Shown here: positions 34,297 to 42,692 of the stretch, piece after piece
How the letters are laid out: each line of letters starts with the position of its first letter
Position numbering within the stretch: position 1 is the first letter of the stretch
Source: Defluviicoccus sp.
GTDB taxonomy: Bacteria > Pseudomonadota > Alphaproteobacteria > MPNO01
Assembly: GCA_028820505.1 (NCBI GenBank)
Contig: JAPPIT010000179.1
Coordinates: forward strand, 1 to 64,000
DNA length: 64,000 nt
Reading direction: 5' to 3'
Position numbers and translations under genes: made by a program
The notes under the pieces: generated by a model
The model's database searches: none
Seen by the model: the letters and a program-made list of their open reading frames with translations, nothing else
What the model was told of the DNA's origin: nothing

Positions 34297-35178
34297 ATGC
34301 ACGACCGCATCGTTTCCAAGACCGGGGCGCTCGCCGGGCGGCTGCGTTCGGGCGAATTCATCGCCGCGCCCGGCGTCTACGACATGATTTCGGCGCGGGT
34401 GGCGGACTCGATGGGGTTCTCCGCGATCTACATGACGGGGTCCGGCGTGGTCGCCTCCCATCTCGGCCTGCCGGATGCCGGGATCGCGACCTACACCGAG
34501 ATGGTGTCGCGCGCCGGCCAGATCGCCGCCGGCACGAGGACGCCGCTGATCGCCGACGCCGACACCGGCTACGGGGGGACGGTCAACGTCCGCCACACGG
34601 TGCAGGGCTACGAGCGGGCCGGCGTCGCGGCGATCCAGATCGAGGACCAGGCCTTTCCCAAGAAATGCGGCCACACCGAGGGCCAGCGCCTGATCCCGCT
34701 CGAAGACATGGTGCGCAAGATCAAGGTCGCGCTCGATTCCAGGCTCGACGACGATTTCCTTGTCATCGCGCGCACCGACGCCCGCAAGGCCGACAGCAAG
34801 GACGAGGCGCTGCGCCGGCTGGAAGCCTTCCAGGAGGCCGGCGCCGACATCCTGTTCTACGAGGCGCCGGCCTCGGTCGAGGAGATGGAGGAGGCCGCGC
34901 GGCTGCTCGACGGGCCGCTGATGGCCAACATGGTCGAGGGCGGGCTGACGCCGGTGCTGACGCCCGGCGAGCTCGCCGCGATCGGCTTTCGCGTCGCGAT
35001 CTTCCCCGCCGCCGGTTTCCTCGCCGCCACCGAGGCGCTGAGCCGGGTCTACCGCGCGCTGCGCGACCACGGGTCCTCCGGCGCCGCCGATACCGCGCTG
35101 CACCCGTTCGGCGATTTCAACGAGCTGATGGGATTCCGCGAAGTGATCGCGTTCGAGGACCGTTTCGAGGGTCCGTGA
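34297..35178 (+). CDS. Isocitrate lyase/PEP mutase family protein (methylisocitrate lyase-like)
   Basis: 293 aa TIM-barrel enzyme. The family signature KKCGH with the catalytic Cys is present in FPKKCGHTEG, preceded by LIADADTGYGG (Asp metal ligands) and QIEDQ. IARTDAR follows. This combination fits methylisocitrate lyase or the carboxyvinyl-phosphonate mutase/oxaloacetase relatives. Substrate is open; the neighbour genes do not form a methylcitrate cluster. It is divergent from gcrA and convergent with the PhnE-like gene. The 190-bp upstream region is AT-rich at its gcrA end. Confidence 0.75.
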   Translation: MHDRIVSKTGALAGRLRSGEFIAAPGVYDMISARVADSMGFSAIYMTGSGVVASHLGLPDAGIATYTEMVSRAGQIAAGTRTPLIADADTGYGGTVNVRHTVQGYERAGVAAIQIEDQAFPKKCGHTEGQRLIPLEDMVRKIKVALDSRLDDDFLVIARTDARKADSKDEALRRLEAFQEAGADILFYEAPASVEEMEEAARLLDGPLMANMVEGGLTPVLTPGELAAIGFRVAIFPAAGFLAATEALSRVYRALRDHGSSGAADTALHPFGDFNELMGFREVIAFEDRFEGP

Positions 35179-35185
35179 AGGCCGG

Positions 35186-35968
35186 TCAGCTCAGGCGGCG
35201 GCGGGCCAGCACGCTCGCCTGCTCCACCAGCACCACCATCGCCAGCACCACGAGGGTGAGCGTCGCGACCTTCTCGTAGTGGAAGGAACGCGCGTAGAGC
35301 TGGATGTAGAAGCCGATTCCGCCGGCCCCGACCAGGCCGAGGACAAGGGATTCGCGCAGGTTGAGCTCGAAGCGGAACAGCGTGTCCCGGGCGAGCTCGG
35401 GCGCGATCTGCGGCAGGACGGCGAACCGGACGATCTGCGGCCACGCCGCCCCGGCGGTGCGCAGCGCCTCGATCGGGCCGGGCCGGGCGGCCTCGAAGGC
35501 CTCGGCGTAGAATTTCCCGAGCATTCCCGCGGAGTGGAGCGCGATCGCCGCGACCCCGGGCAGCGGGCCCAGCCCGTACGCGCTGACGAACATCAGGGCG
35601 AGCAGGATGACGGGCACGCCGCGGATCGCGCCAAGGGTCCACTTGACCGGCTGGTGGATGTAAGCCGGCGTCAGGTTGGCCGCGGCCAGCAGGCCGAACC
35701 CGACCGCCAGCACGGCACCCAGCACCGTGCCGAGCAGGGCGATCTGGACGGTCTCCAGCATCGCCCTGAAAACCACCCCCGCGATGGTGAGGTCGGGCGG
35801 CGCCATGCGGGCGAGGAATTCGCCGAGGCGCGGAAGGCCGAGGCCGAGCTTCGCCGGGTCGAACCCGGTCCCCGCCCAGGCCCAGGCGACGACCAGAACG
35901 ATGCCGAGCAGAACCGCCGCGCGGGCGAGGCTGCTACGCCACGTTGCGAGGGGAGCGTCTCTGTTCAT
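35186..35968 (-). CDS. PhnE-like ABC transporter permease
   Basis: 260 aa with about six hydrophobic segments. The binding-protein-dependent permease loop appears as EALRTAGAAWPQIVRFAVLPQI, with the EAA motif used to contact the ATPase. Overall it resembles PhnE, the phosphonate/phosphite-type permease. It overlaps the ATPase gene by 35 nt. Together with the preceding PhnC- and PhnD-like genes it forms a complete importer, which here is linked to a di-heme cytochrome and lies opposite an MntR-type regulator, so the cargo may not be a phosphonate. Confidence 0.78.
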   Translation of the reverse strand: MNRDAPLATWRSSLARAAVLLGIVLVVAWAWAGTGFDPAKLGLGLPRLGEFLARMAPPDLTIAGVVFRAMLETVQIALLGTVLGAVLAVGFGLLAAANLTPAYIHQPVKWTLGAIRGVPVILLALMFVSAYGLGPLPGVAAIALHSAGMLGKFYAEAFEAARPGPIEALRTAGAAWPQIVRFAVLPQIAPELARDTLFRFELNLRESLVLGLVGAGGIGFYIQLYARSFHYEKVATLTLVVLAMVVLVEQASVLARRRLS

Positions 35969-36764
35969 CGCCGCGCTCGCGGGCGTTGATGTCCTGAACG
36001 ATCTGCGGCGGCAGGCTGCGGCCGTAGACCCGGCGCAGCGCGGGGGCGTCGAGCGGCGCGCCGTCGGCGCTGTCGTAGACGATGCGCCCCCCCGCGAGCC
36101 CTATGACCCGGTCCGCGTGCGCGGTCGCCAGCGCCGGGTGGTGGACCGCCGCCAGGACGGCGATTTTCCGGTCCCCCGCCGGTTCCATCACCGCCCGCAG
36201 GATGTCGTCGGCGACGACGGGATCGAGGTTGCTGACCGGTTCGTCCGCGGTGATCAGGTCCGGCGCCTGGGCGAGCGCGCGGGCCACCGCGACGCGTTGG
36301 CGCTGACCGCCCGACAGCGTATCGACGCGCCGGTACGCGAACTCCGAAAGTCCCGTCGCCTCGATCGCCGCGAAGGCCGCCGCGCGGTCGTCGGCGCCGA
36401 ACCGTCCCAGAACGCTCGACAGCACCGGCGCGTGGCCCAGCCGCCCGCACAGCACGTTGCGCAGCACCGACGCGCGCTCGACCAGCTGGAATTCCTGGAA
36501 GACGGCGGCGTGGCGGCGCCGGAAGGCGCGGCGCCGCGCGGTCCTGGAGAGCGTCCGGATTCCGTCCACCGTCACGGTGCCCTCGCTCGGCGCGACCAGG
36601 CCCTGGACCGCGCGCAGCAGGGTGGTCTTGCCCGACCCGCTGGGGCCGATCACCGCCAGCCGTTCCCCCGCCGCCACCGAGAGCGCGTCGACGGTGAGCG
36701 CGGGGTTTTCGCCCGGCGCGTAACGGACCCTGAGGCCGGATATGCGGACCGCTTCCCGCGTCAC
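35934..36764 (-). CDS. PhnC-like ABC transporter ATPase
   Basis: 276 aa, GTG start overlapping the previous stop (GTGA). Walker A GPSGSGKTTLL, the Q-loop around AAVFQEFQLVERASVLRNVL, signature LSGGQRQRVAVARAL and Walker B DLITADEPVSNLD. The Q-loop sequence is the PhnC pattern. It energises import through the PhnE-like permease. The four genes cytochrome-phnD-phnC-phnE overlap at every junction, a sign of one tightly coupled operon. Confidence 0.85.
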   Translation of the reverse strand: MTREAVRISGLRVRYAPGENPALTVDALSVAAGERLAVIGPSGSGKTTLLRAVQGLVAPSEGTVTVDGIRTLSRTARRRAFRRRHAAVFQEFQLVERASVLRNVLCGRLGHAPVLSSVLGRFGADDRAAAFAAIEATGLSEFAYRRVDTLSGGQRQRVAVARALAQAPDLITADEPVSNLDPVVADDILRAVMEPAGDRKIAVLAAVHHPALATAHADRVIGLAGGRIVYDSADGAPLDAPALRRVYGRSLPPQIVQDINARERGDEQRRSPRNVA

Positions 36765-37636
36765 CTGATCAACCCGTATTTCCTGGCCATCGCCGCGACA
36801 CCGTCATAGGCGGCGCGGTCGGGCACGACATAACCCTCGGGCCCGTAGAGATGCTTCAGCAAATGGCGCTTCGCCGGCGCGTTGAGCGCCAGCATCGCCG
36901 CGAGGAAGGCGGCGCGCAACTCCGGATCGAGACCGCGCCGGGCGACCACGACGTGGGACGGGATCGGCGGCGTCCGCGCGATCGCCGCGACCTCTCCGCG
37001 CCGGCCGGCATCGAGGAGCAGCGTCGCGTAGACGCTCACCCCCGCCGCGTCCACCAGCCCGTTCGCCACCGCCTGGATCGCCTGCTGGTAGCCGCCGGCG
37101 AAATAGACCTCGCCGAAAAACGCCCTGGGGTCTCCGCGCGCCGCAAGCAGCCCCGCCTTCACGAACAGGTCCAGCGGGTAGAGGAACCCCGACTCCGAGA
37201 TCGGATCGGCGAACGCGATGGACTTGCCCCTGAGGTCTTCCAGACTCGAGATCCCGCTTCCCCGCCGCACGAAGACGGCACCGCTGTAGCTCGGCTTGCC
37301 CCGGTAGACCTCCGACAGCAGCGCCGCCGCTCCGATCCGCTCCCGCGCCATGACATAGGGCAGGGCGCCCATGAAGGCGATGTCGGCCGCCCCCGCCGCC
37401 AGGCTCTCGACGGCGGCGGCGTGGTCGGCGGTCACGCGGGCCTCGACGCGCCGGCCCATCGCGGCCTCCAGATAGAGGTCGATCGCGCGAACGTCGCCGA
37501 GCAGTTTCTCCGGGTTCTCCTGGGGCACGAAGGCGAGCACGAGCGGCCTGTCCGCGGCCGCCGCCGGTCCGATGGCGAACGCGACCAGCGCGGCCGCGAG
37601 CCCCCTGCCCAGGCGTTCAGTAAATCTCGGCCGCAT
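36761..37636 (-). CDS. PhnD-like periplasmic substrate-binding protein
   Basis: 291 aa with a signal peptide ending near GPAAAA. The fold is PhnD/SsuA-like: LVLAFVPQENPEKLLGDV at the mature N-terminus, the binding loop ADIAFMGALPYVMA, and GKSIAFADPISESGFLYPLD with the Ser-rich anion site typical of PhnD. Paralogues bind phosphonate, phosphite or arsenite, and others are uncharacterised. Here it begins 20 nt inside the 3' end of a di-heme cytochrome gene, so they are co-translated. Ligand unknown. Confidence 0.78.
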   Translation of the reverse strand: MRPRFTERLGRGLAAALVAFAIGPAAAADRPLVLAFVPQENPEKLLGDVRAIDLYLEAAMGRRVEARVTADHAAAVESLAAGAADIAFMGALPYVMARERIGAAALLSEVYRGKPSYSGAVFVRRGSGISSLEDLRGKSIAFADPISESGFLYPLDLFVKAGLLAARGDPRAFFGEVYFAGGYQQAIQAVANGLVDAAGVSVYATLLLDAGRRGEVAAIARTPPIPSHVVVARRGLDPELRAAFLAAMLALNAPAKRHLLKHLYGPEGYVVPDRAAYDGVAAMARKYGLIR

Positions 37637-39461
37637 GGCGCGCCTCTGTCCGCTTGTATTGCGCCCATAACCGCTCGGCGGCCGGCCAGTCCTTCGCCGC
37701 GATCGCGTCCGAAATGGCGTCGATCCTCCCCGCGAGCTCGTTCACGCGGGCGAGCGCGGCGGTGTTGGCCATCCCCGCCGCATCGGCGCGCAGGTCGCGG
37801 CCGACCGTCTCGAGGAGAAGCAGCGCGTGCCGCCGGTCCCGCGCGGGGATCAGCGTCTCCAGCGTCGACAGGAAGGTCGACGCCTCGTCGAAGCCGAGCC
37901 TGAACCGCGTGTTCTTCCCGGCGAACGCCTCAAAAGGTTGCTCGCCGGTGCCGACCGCTTCGAGATAGGCGGTGAGGTCGGCCCGCTCTCCCGCATCGAG
38001 GCCGAGCCCGTACCGCCGGTCGAACCAGTCGACGACCGCGGCGAGGGTCGGCACCGAGCCGTCGTGGAAATAGGGCGCGGTGTAGAGGCTCCCCAGCAGC
38101 GTCGGCGTGTCGAGCGCGCCGTCCCTGGCGTGCGGCGAGGCCGGCGCGACCGAGCCGATGTCGTGGCGCCGTCCGTCGACGAAATTGCCGTCCGGGATGT
38201 GGCACGAAGCGCAGGACCGGCCCGCCATCGCGGCGAAGGGGCGGTTGAAGATCGCCTCCCCGCGCCTGGCGGCGGCGCTCGCGCGCTCGTTCAGGGTCCC
38301 GTCGCGCGCCAGCAGCGGCGCCGGCAGGAAGTCGAACTCGTTCATGTAGGCGACCAGCGCATCGAGCATCAGCGGCGACGGTTCCGGCCCGCCCAGCTCA
38401 CCCACGATCACGTTGCGCGCGAATTCGCGGAGGCTTCCCATCCTGCCGTTCCGGCCGTAGGGCGCGGTGAAGCGGATGCCCCGCAGGCTCGGCACGTCCA
38501 GCGGGTCGAGCCGCCTGTCGTTGCCGCGCGGGTCGAAGAACCCGTTGTCGATATCGATCCCGCCCGCGCGGCGGCTGAGCCCCGGCACGAACAGCGCCCG
38601 GTTGACGTCGCCCCGGTTGTGGCAGGACGAGCAGGCGAAGCCGAGCGCGCGGGCGCGGGGGCCGAGGATCTCCGGCGAATCGAACAGCATGTCCCCGTAG
38701 GCGACGAGGAAGAGCCGCTTCTCGTCGACTCCCCGCTGCTCGAAGTTGAGCACCAGGCGGGGCAGGGGTTCCTGCTCGCGCAACGCGCCTCCGGGCGGAA
38801 GCCGGCCGGCGGGAGGCAAAGGCGGCTTTCCCCCCTCGAAGCGCGCGCGGACCGCCTCGCCCAGCATCCCGATCAGCCGTTCCGCCTCGCCCCCGTCGCC
38901 CGCGCGGGAGAGCACGGTGGTGAGCGAGAGCCAGGCGAGCCCCAGCCGGCGGTGGGCGTCGGGGTCGCTCGCCCGCAGCGCCGCCTCGAACCCCCGGTAG
39001 ATGCCGCGCGCGGCGCCGAGCTCCGCCAGCGCGGCACGCGGCCGGTCGAGCAGGCCGCGGACGTTCTCCAGCCGGGCGCGCAGCGCAATCGCGTTGGCGC
39101 GGGCCGCCGCCGTCCTCAGCCGCTCCGCGTCGCGCGCCGCGATCGCCCGGCGGATCGCCGCGCCCGGATCGCCGCCGGCGAAATCCGACAGCCGCGCCAG
39201 GACGGTCAGCGCGGAGGCGGCGCCGACATGGAGGTAAACCGGGTCGGCGCTTCCATAGCGGCGGGCGATCCCCTCCCAGTCCACCGGGTCGAGGCGGCTC
39301 GCGAAGACCGCGTCGAGATAGGCGGCGGCCAGCGGATGCCACTGCTCGCGGCTCGCGACATGGGCGGTCGCCGGGTTCGCCGCCGTCAGGACGAGGCAAA
39401 GCGCGGCGGCGACCCAAACGGTCCGCCGGAACACTCCGGGATACAAGCGCCGTCCCCACAT
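37617..39461 (-). CDS. Di-heme c-type cytochrome (CCP/MauG-like) with helical extensions
   Basis: 614 aa, signal peptide ending TAANPATAH. Residues about 35-240 are an Ala/Arg-rich helical domain. Heme site 1 is Cys277-Ser-Ser-Cys-His281 and heme site 2 Cys417-Ala-Ser-Cys-His421, within a cytochrome c peroxidase/MauG-like core (TAPYGRNGRMGSLREFA and TAPYFHDGSVPTLAAVV). Another helical region follows to the C-terminus. It is longer than a usual di-heme peroxidase (about 330-400 aa). Periplasmic; probably an oxidase or peroxidase acting on a metal or on the cargo of the downstream PhnD-like transporter. First gene of the operon, divergent from the MntR-like gene by 126 bp. Confidence 0.75.
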   Translation of the reverse strand: MWGRRLYPGVFRRTVWVAAALCLVLTAANPATAHVASREQWHPLAAAYLDAVFASRLDPVDWEGIARRYGSADPVYLHVGAASALTVLARLSDFAGGDPGAAIRRAIAARDAERLRTAAARANAIALRARLENVRGLLDRPRAALAELGAARGIYRGFEAALRASDPDAHRRLGLAWLSLTTVLSRAGDGGEAERLIGMLGEAVRARFEGGKPPLPPAGRLPPGGALREQEPLPRLVLNFEQRGVDEKRLFLVAYGDMLFDSPEILGPRARALGFACSSCHNRGDVNRALFVPGLSRRAGGIDIDNGFFDPRGNDRRLDPLDVPSLRGIRFTAPYGRNGRMGSLREFARNVIVGELGGPEPSPLMLDALVAYMNEFDFLPAPLLARDGTLNERASAAARRGEAIFNRPFAAMAGRSCASCHIPDGNFVDGRRHDIGSVAPASPHARDGALDTPTLLGSLYTAPYFHDGSVPTLAAVVDWFDRRYGLGLDAGERADLTAYLEAVGTGEQPFEAFAGKNTRFRLGFDEASTFLSTLETLIPARDRRHALLLLETVGRDLRADAAGMANTAALARVNELAGRIDAISDAIAAKDWPAAERLWAQYKRTEARHAAEIY

Positions 39462-39485
39462 CGATCTTGCCCGATGCTGAACTAT

Positions 39486-39518
39486 TTAACCTTGGCTAAC
39501 TTATTTGGCTCTGGCCAA
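39486..39518. promoter_or_regulatory. Candidate operator in the mntR/cytochrome divergent region
   Basis: Two adjacent dyads: TTAACCTTGGCTAA (one mismatch) at 39486-39499 and TTGGCTCTGGCCAA (5-4-5) at 39505-39518. They sit between the divergent starts and are AT-richer than the surroundings. They are plausible MntR-type binding sites controlling both directions; the match to a known consensus is not verified. Confidence 0.45.
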
Positions 39519-39587
39519 GAATTGTCAAGCCGCCCGGCATTCGGCATAGTCGGAAAGAGGCGGATCGAAGTGCCGCGAGGGGACCCG

Positions 39588-40058
39588 GTGGCGAAGAAGA
39601 CGCGCAGGAGGCCGCCCACGGTGGCGCCGGTGCTCGTCGAGCCCGACGAGCAGGCGGATCATCACCGCCAGACCCGGCTCGCGCGCCAGACCGAGATCGC
39701 CGAGGACTATGTCGAGCTGATCGCCGACCTGATCGACTCGACCGGCGAGGCGCGGTCCGCCGATATCTCGCGCCGCCTCGGCGTGACCCATGCGAGCGTC
39801 ACCAAGATGGTCGCCCGGCTGCAGCAGAGCGGCCTGGTCACCACGCAGCCCTATCGCGCGATCTTCCTGACCGACGAGGGGCGGCGCATCGCCGAGGAGT
39901 CCCGGCGGCGGCACCAGATCGTGGTCGCGTTCCTCCAGGCGATCGGCGTCAGCGAGGACGTCGCGCGCGCCGACGCGGAGGGCATCGAGCACCATGTCAG
40001 CGAGGAAACCCTCGCCGCGTTCGAGCGCGTGGTGACCGAGCGGGGGCGGAGCAGCTGA
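39588..40058 (+). CDS. mntR: MntR-like manganese-responsive regulator (DtxR family)
   Basis: 156 aa from the GTG at 39588, with GAGGGG 6 nt upstream. TEIAEDYVELIADLIDSTGE leads into the winged HTH (DISRRLGVTHASVTKMVARL, then QQSGLVTTQPYRAIFLTDEG). The dimer/metal domain has RRRHQIVVAFLQAIGVS and DAEGIEHHVSEETLAAF, whose Asp, Glu, His, His and Glu are the metal ligands of MntR. This points to Mn(II)-dependent repression. It is divergent from the cytochrome-PhnDCE operon, its most likely target besides itself. Its stop overlaps the next gene's coding region. Confidence 0.82.
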   Translation: MAKKTRRRPPTVAPVLVEPDEQADHHRQTRLARQTEIAEDYVELIADLIDSTGEARSADISRRLGVTHASVTKMVARLQQSGLVTTQPYRAIFLTDEGRRIAEESRRRHQIVVAFLQAIGVSEDVARADAEGIEHHVSEETLAAFERVVTERGRSS

Positions 40059-40117
40059 CCGGCACGCTGATCGGCAAGCCGATCGCGCGGCTCGAGGATC
40101 CGGCGCTGCTGCGCGGC

Positions 40118-42376
40118 GTGGGGCGCTTCGTCGACGACATCCACCTGCCCGGCATGCTGCATGCCTGTTTCGTCAGGAGCCCGTTCGCGCATGCCGAAAT
40201 CGCCGGCATCGACACGGAGGCGGCAAAGTCGGCCCCGGGCGTAACGGCGGTGCTGACCCATGCCGACCTCGCTCCGCATCTTGCCGTCAAGCGGCTGGTC
40301 ACGGCGCTGCCGAGCGATGCCTACCGGCATATTCTCGACCGGCAGATCCTGGCCGAGGACGAGGTGTGCCATGTCGGCGAGCCGGTCGCCGTGGTCGTCG
40401 CCGCCGACCGCTACGCGGCCGAGGACGCCGCCGCTCTGGTAGACATCGACTACAGCGCCCTTCCCGCCGTGTCGGACTGCCGCGACGCGCTGGCGCCGGA
40501 CGCCCCGGGCGCGCACCGCCGTCTCGACGACAATCTGCTGGCGGAATACGAGATCGGCTACGGCGACGTCGACGCCGCCTTCGCCGCCGCCGCGCACCGG
40601 GTCTCCGTGTCGCTCCGCCAGCACAAGGGGCTCGGGCTCGCGATCGAATGCCGCGGCGTCGTCGCCGCGCCCGATCCGCTCGACGACCGCCTGACGATCT
40701 GGCTGTCCTGCCAGGCGCCGCACGGCGCGCTCCGCGCCCTGGTGGCGGCGCTGGGGCTCGACGAGCGCCGGATCGTCGTCCGCGCCGCCGATCTCGGCGG
40801 CGGTTTCGGACCCAAGCTCGTCGTCTATCCCGAGGACATCGCGGTCGCGCACGCGGCGCGCCGGCTGGGGCGGCCCGTCAAGTGGATCGAGGACCGGCGC
40901 GAGCACTTCACCGCCACCACCCAGGAACGCGACCAGTATTGGGACATGGAAGCGGCGGTCGACGGGGACGGGCGGCTGCTCGCGGTCCGGGGGACGATGA
41001 TCCACGACCACGGCGCCTATACCGCGCGCGGCCTCAACCTCTCCTACAACGCCGCGACCGTGGTTCCCGGACCGTATCGCCTGCCGGCCTATCGCCTCGC
41101 GGTGCGGGCGGCGGTGACCAACAAGGTGCCGACCACGCCGGTCCGCGGCGCCGGCCACCCGCAAGGCACGTTCGCGATGGAGCGGATCGTCGATCGCGTC
41201 GCCGCGACGCTCGGCCTGCCTCGCGAAGAGGTGCGGCGGAGGAATTTCATCGGGGCGGAAGAGATGCCCTATGCCCGCCCGCTCAAGGCGCGCAGCGGCA
41301 CCGGGATCGTGCTCGACAGCGGCGACTACCCGGCCTGCCTGGAGGCCGCGCTCGACGCCGCCGGCATGGCGGATTTCCGCGCGCGGCAGGCGGCGGCGCG
41401 CGCGGAAGGGCGTCATCTCGGCATCGGGCTCGCCAACTACGTCAAGGGCACCGGGCGCGGCCCGTTCGAGGCGGTGACCGTGCGCGTCGCCCCGTCGGGA
41501 CGGGTGAGCCTGATCACCGGCGCCACCGCCATCGGGCAGGGCACGCGCACCATGCTGGCCCAGATCTGCGCCGACCGCCTCGGCGTCGACCCCGGATCGA
41601 TCGAGGTGGTCATGGGGGACACCGGCGCCATCGCCATGGGCATCGGCGCCTCGGCCAGCCGCCAGGCGGTCAACGCCGGCTCGTCCGCGCTGGTGGCGGC
41701 GCGCGAGGTCGCCGACAAGCTGAGAACCCTCGCCGCCGGACGGCTGGAAGCGGCGCCCGACGATATCGAGCTGGTGGACGGAAGCGCGCGGGTCCGGGGC
41801 GTCGCCGAGCTCTCGGTCGGCTTCCCGGAGCTCGCCAATGCGGTCTACGGCACCCCGGGCTACGCCCTGCCGGCCGGCGCGGCGCCCGGGCTGGAGGCGA
41901 CCGCGGCGGTGCCGTTCGACGCGCTGAGCTACGCCAACGGCTGCCATGTCGCCGAGGTCGAGGCCGATCCCGAGACCGGCCGCGTGACGATCCTCCGCTA
42001 TATCGTCGTCCATGACAGCGGTCGCATGATCAACCCGGCGATCGTCGACGGCCAGGTCCAGGGTGGCGTCGCGCACGGTCTCGGCAATGCGATCCTCGAG
42101 CGAATCGCGTTCGACCGCGATGCCCAGCCGCTCACGACGACGCTCGCGGACTACACGATCGCCGGCGCGTGCGAGCTGCCGTCCATCGCGATCGTCCACC
42201 TCGATTCGCCGACCGAACACAACCCGCTCGGCGTGAAGGGGGTGGGGGAGAGCGGCACGGTGCCGGCGACGGCCGCGCTGGCCGCGGCGGTCGAGGACGC
42301 GCTCGCGCCGTTTGCGGTCGAGGTGGATGAGGTTCCCTTGCGCCCCGACCGGCTGGCCCTGGCCGCCTCCGGCTGA
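40118..42376 (+). CDS. Molybdopterin-binding subunit, xanthine dehydrogenase/CoxL family
   Basis: 752 aa from the first GTG. The family's conserved start (IGKPIARLEDPALLRG, then GRFVDDIHLPGMLHACFVRS) actually begins upstream at about 40055, in frame and with no ATG, GTG or TTG, so the true start may be a CTG at 40055 or 40067 overlapping the mntR stop. Form II active-site motif VRGAGHPQGTFAMERI; the Mo-cofactor motif GGGFGPKL is present and the catalytic Glu region ends KGVGESGTVPATAALAAAV. No FAD or 2Fe-2S subunit genes are adjacent. It hydroxylates or oxidises an unknown heteroaromatic or aldehyde. Confidence 0.75.
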   Translation: MGRFVDDIHLPGMLHACFVRSPFAHAEIAGIDTEAAKSAPGVTAVLTHADLAPHLAVKRLVTALPSDAYRHILDRQILAEDEVCHVGEPVAVVVAADRYAAEDAAALVDIDYSALPAVSDCRDALAPDAPGAHRRLDDNLLAEYEIGYGDVDAAFAAAAHRVSVSLRQHKGLGLAIECRGVVAAPDPLDDRLTIWLSCQAPHGALRALVAALGLDERRIVVRAADLGGGFGPKLVVYPEDIAVAHAARRLGRPVKWIEDRREHFTATTQERDQYWDMEAAVDGDGRLLAVRGTMIHDHGAYTARGLNLSYNAATVVPGPYRLPAYRLAVRAAVTNKVPTTPVRGAGHPQGTFAMERIVDRVAATLGLPREEVRRRNFIGAEEMPYARPLKARSGTGIVLDSGDYPACLEAALDAAGMADFRARQAAARAEGRHLGIGLANYVKGTGRGPFEAVTVRVAPSGRVSLITGATAIGQGTRTMLAQICADRLGVDPGSIEVVMGDTGAIAMGIGASASRQAVNAGSSALVAAREVADKLRTLAAGRLEAAPDDIELVDGSARVRGVAELSVGFPELANAVYGTPGYALPAGAAPGLEATAAVPFDALSYANGCHVAEVEADPETGRVTILRYIVVHDSGRMINPAIVDGQVQGGVAHGLGNAILERIAFDRDAQPLTTTLADYTIAGACELPSIAIVHLDSPTEHNPLGVKGVGESGTVPATAALAAAVEDALAPFAVEVDEVPLRPDRLALAASG

Positions 42377-42400
42377 CGACAGGGCCGGTCGGCGGGAAGC

Positions 42401-42414
42401 CACCATATCTGGTG
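42401..42414. promoter_or_regulatory. Possible additional NrdR-like box
   Basis: CACCA-TATC-TGGTG, a 5-4-5 palindrome of the NrdR-box type, about 280 bp before nrdA. It may be a third site or an unrelated dyad. Confidence 0.4.
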
Positions 42415-42551
42415 TCTATCCCCGTGATTCACACAATTCGAATCGCGAACGGACCGGGAACGGACGCTCGAGCCCACGAACGTAGCCGATACGATTGTCA
42501 AACGGAACGGGAACATTATATTGATGTGGGCGAATTTTTCCCCGGCCTCAC
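42415..42551. other. Leader region upstream of the ribonucleotide reductase genes
   Basis: This stretch is noticeably AT-richer than the flanking genes (for example GGGAACATTATATTGATGTG at 42510-42529) and carries no coding frame of plausible composition. The whole 42377-42692 gap therefore looks like a regulatory leader with promoter and NrdR sites. Confidence 0.45.
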
Positions 42552-42597
42552 CACCATCCTTGGTGGGTTTGTTCTTGCTAGACCACAATTTGTTGTG
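42552..42597. promoter_or_regulatory. Tandem NrdR-box pair
   Basis: CACCA-TCCT-TGGTG at 42552-42565 and CACAA-TTTG-TTGTG at 42584-42597. Their centres are 32 bp apart, three helical turns, which is the standard NrdR arrangement. The pair lies about 95 bp before the nrdA start, so it probably represses nrdAB when dATP is abundant. Confidence 0.65.
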
Positions 42598-42692
42598 CAA
42601 GGTGAAGGTTCGTGGTGCTTCGGCAACCGATTCGCTGTCTGGGCCGTTTCCAGGGATTCGGCAGTAGACCGGATAAACGCGGGGGGTGACGG

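Noticed and set aside
35186-36764. Firm call of a phosphonate transporter (phnCDE)
   Set aside because: The family resemblance is real, but no C-P lyase or phosphonate hydrolase gene is nearby and the cytochrome/MntR context points elsewhere.
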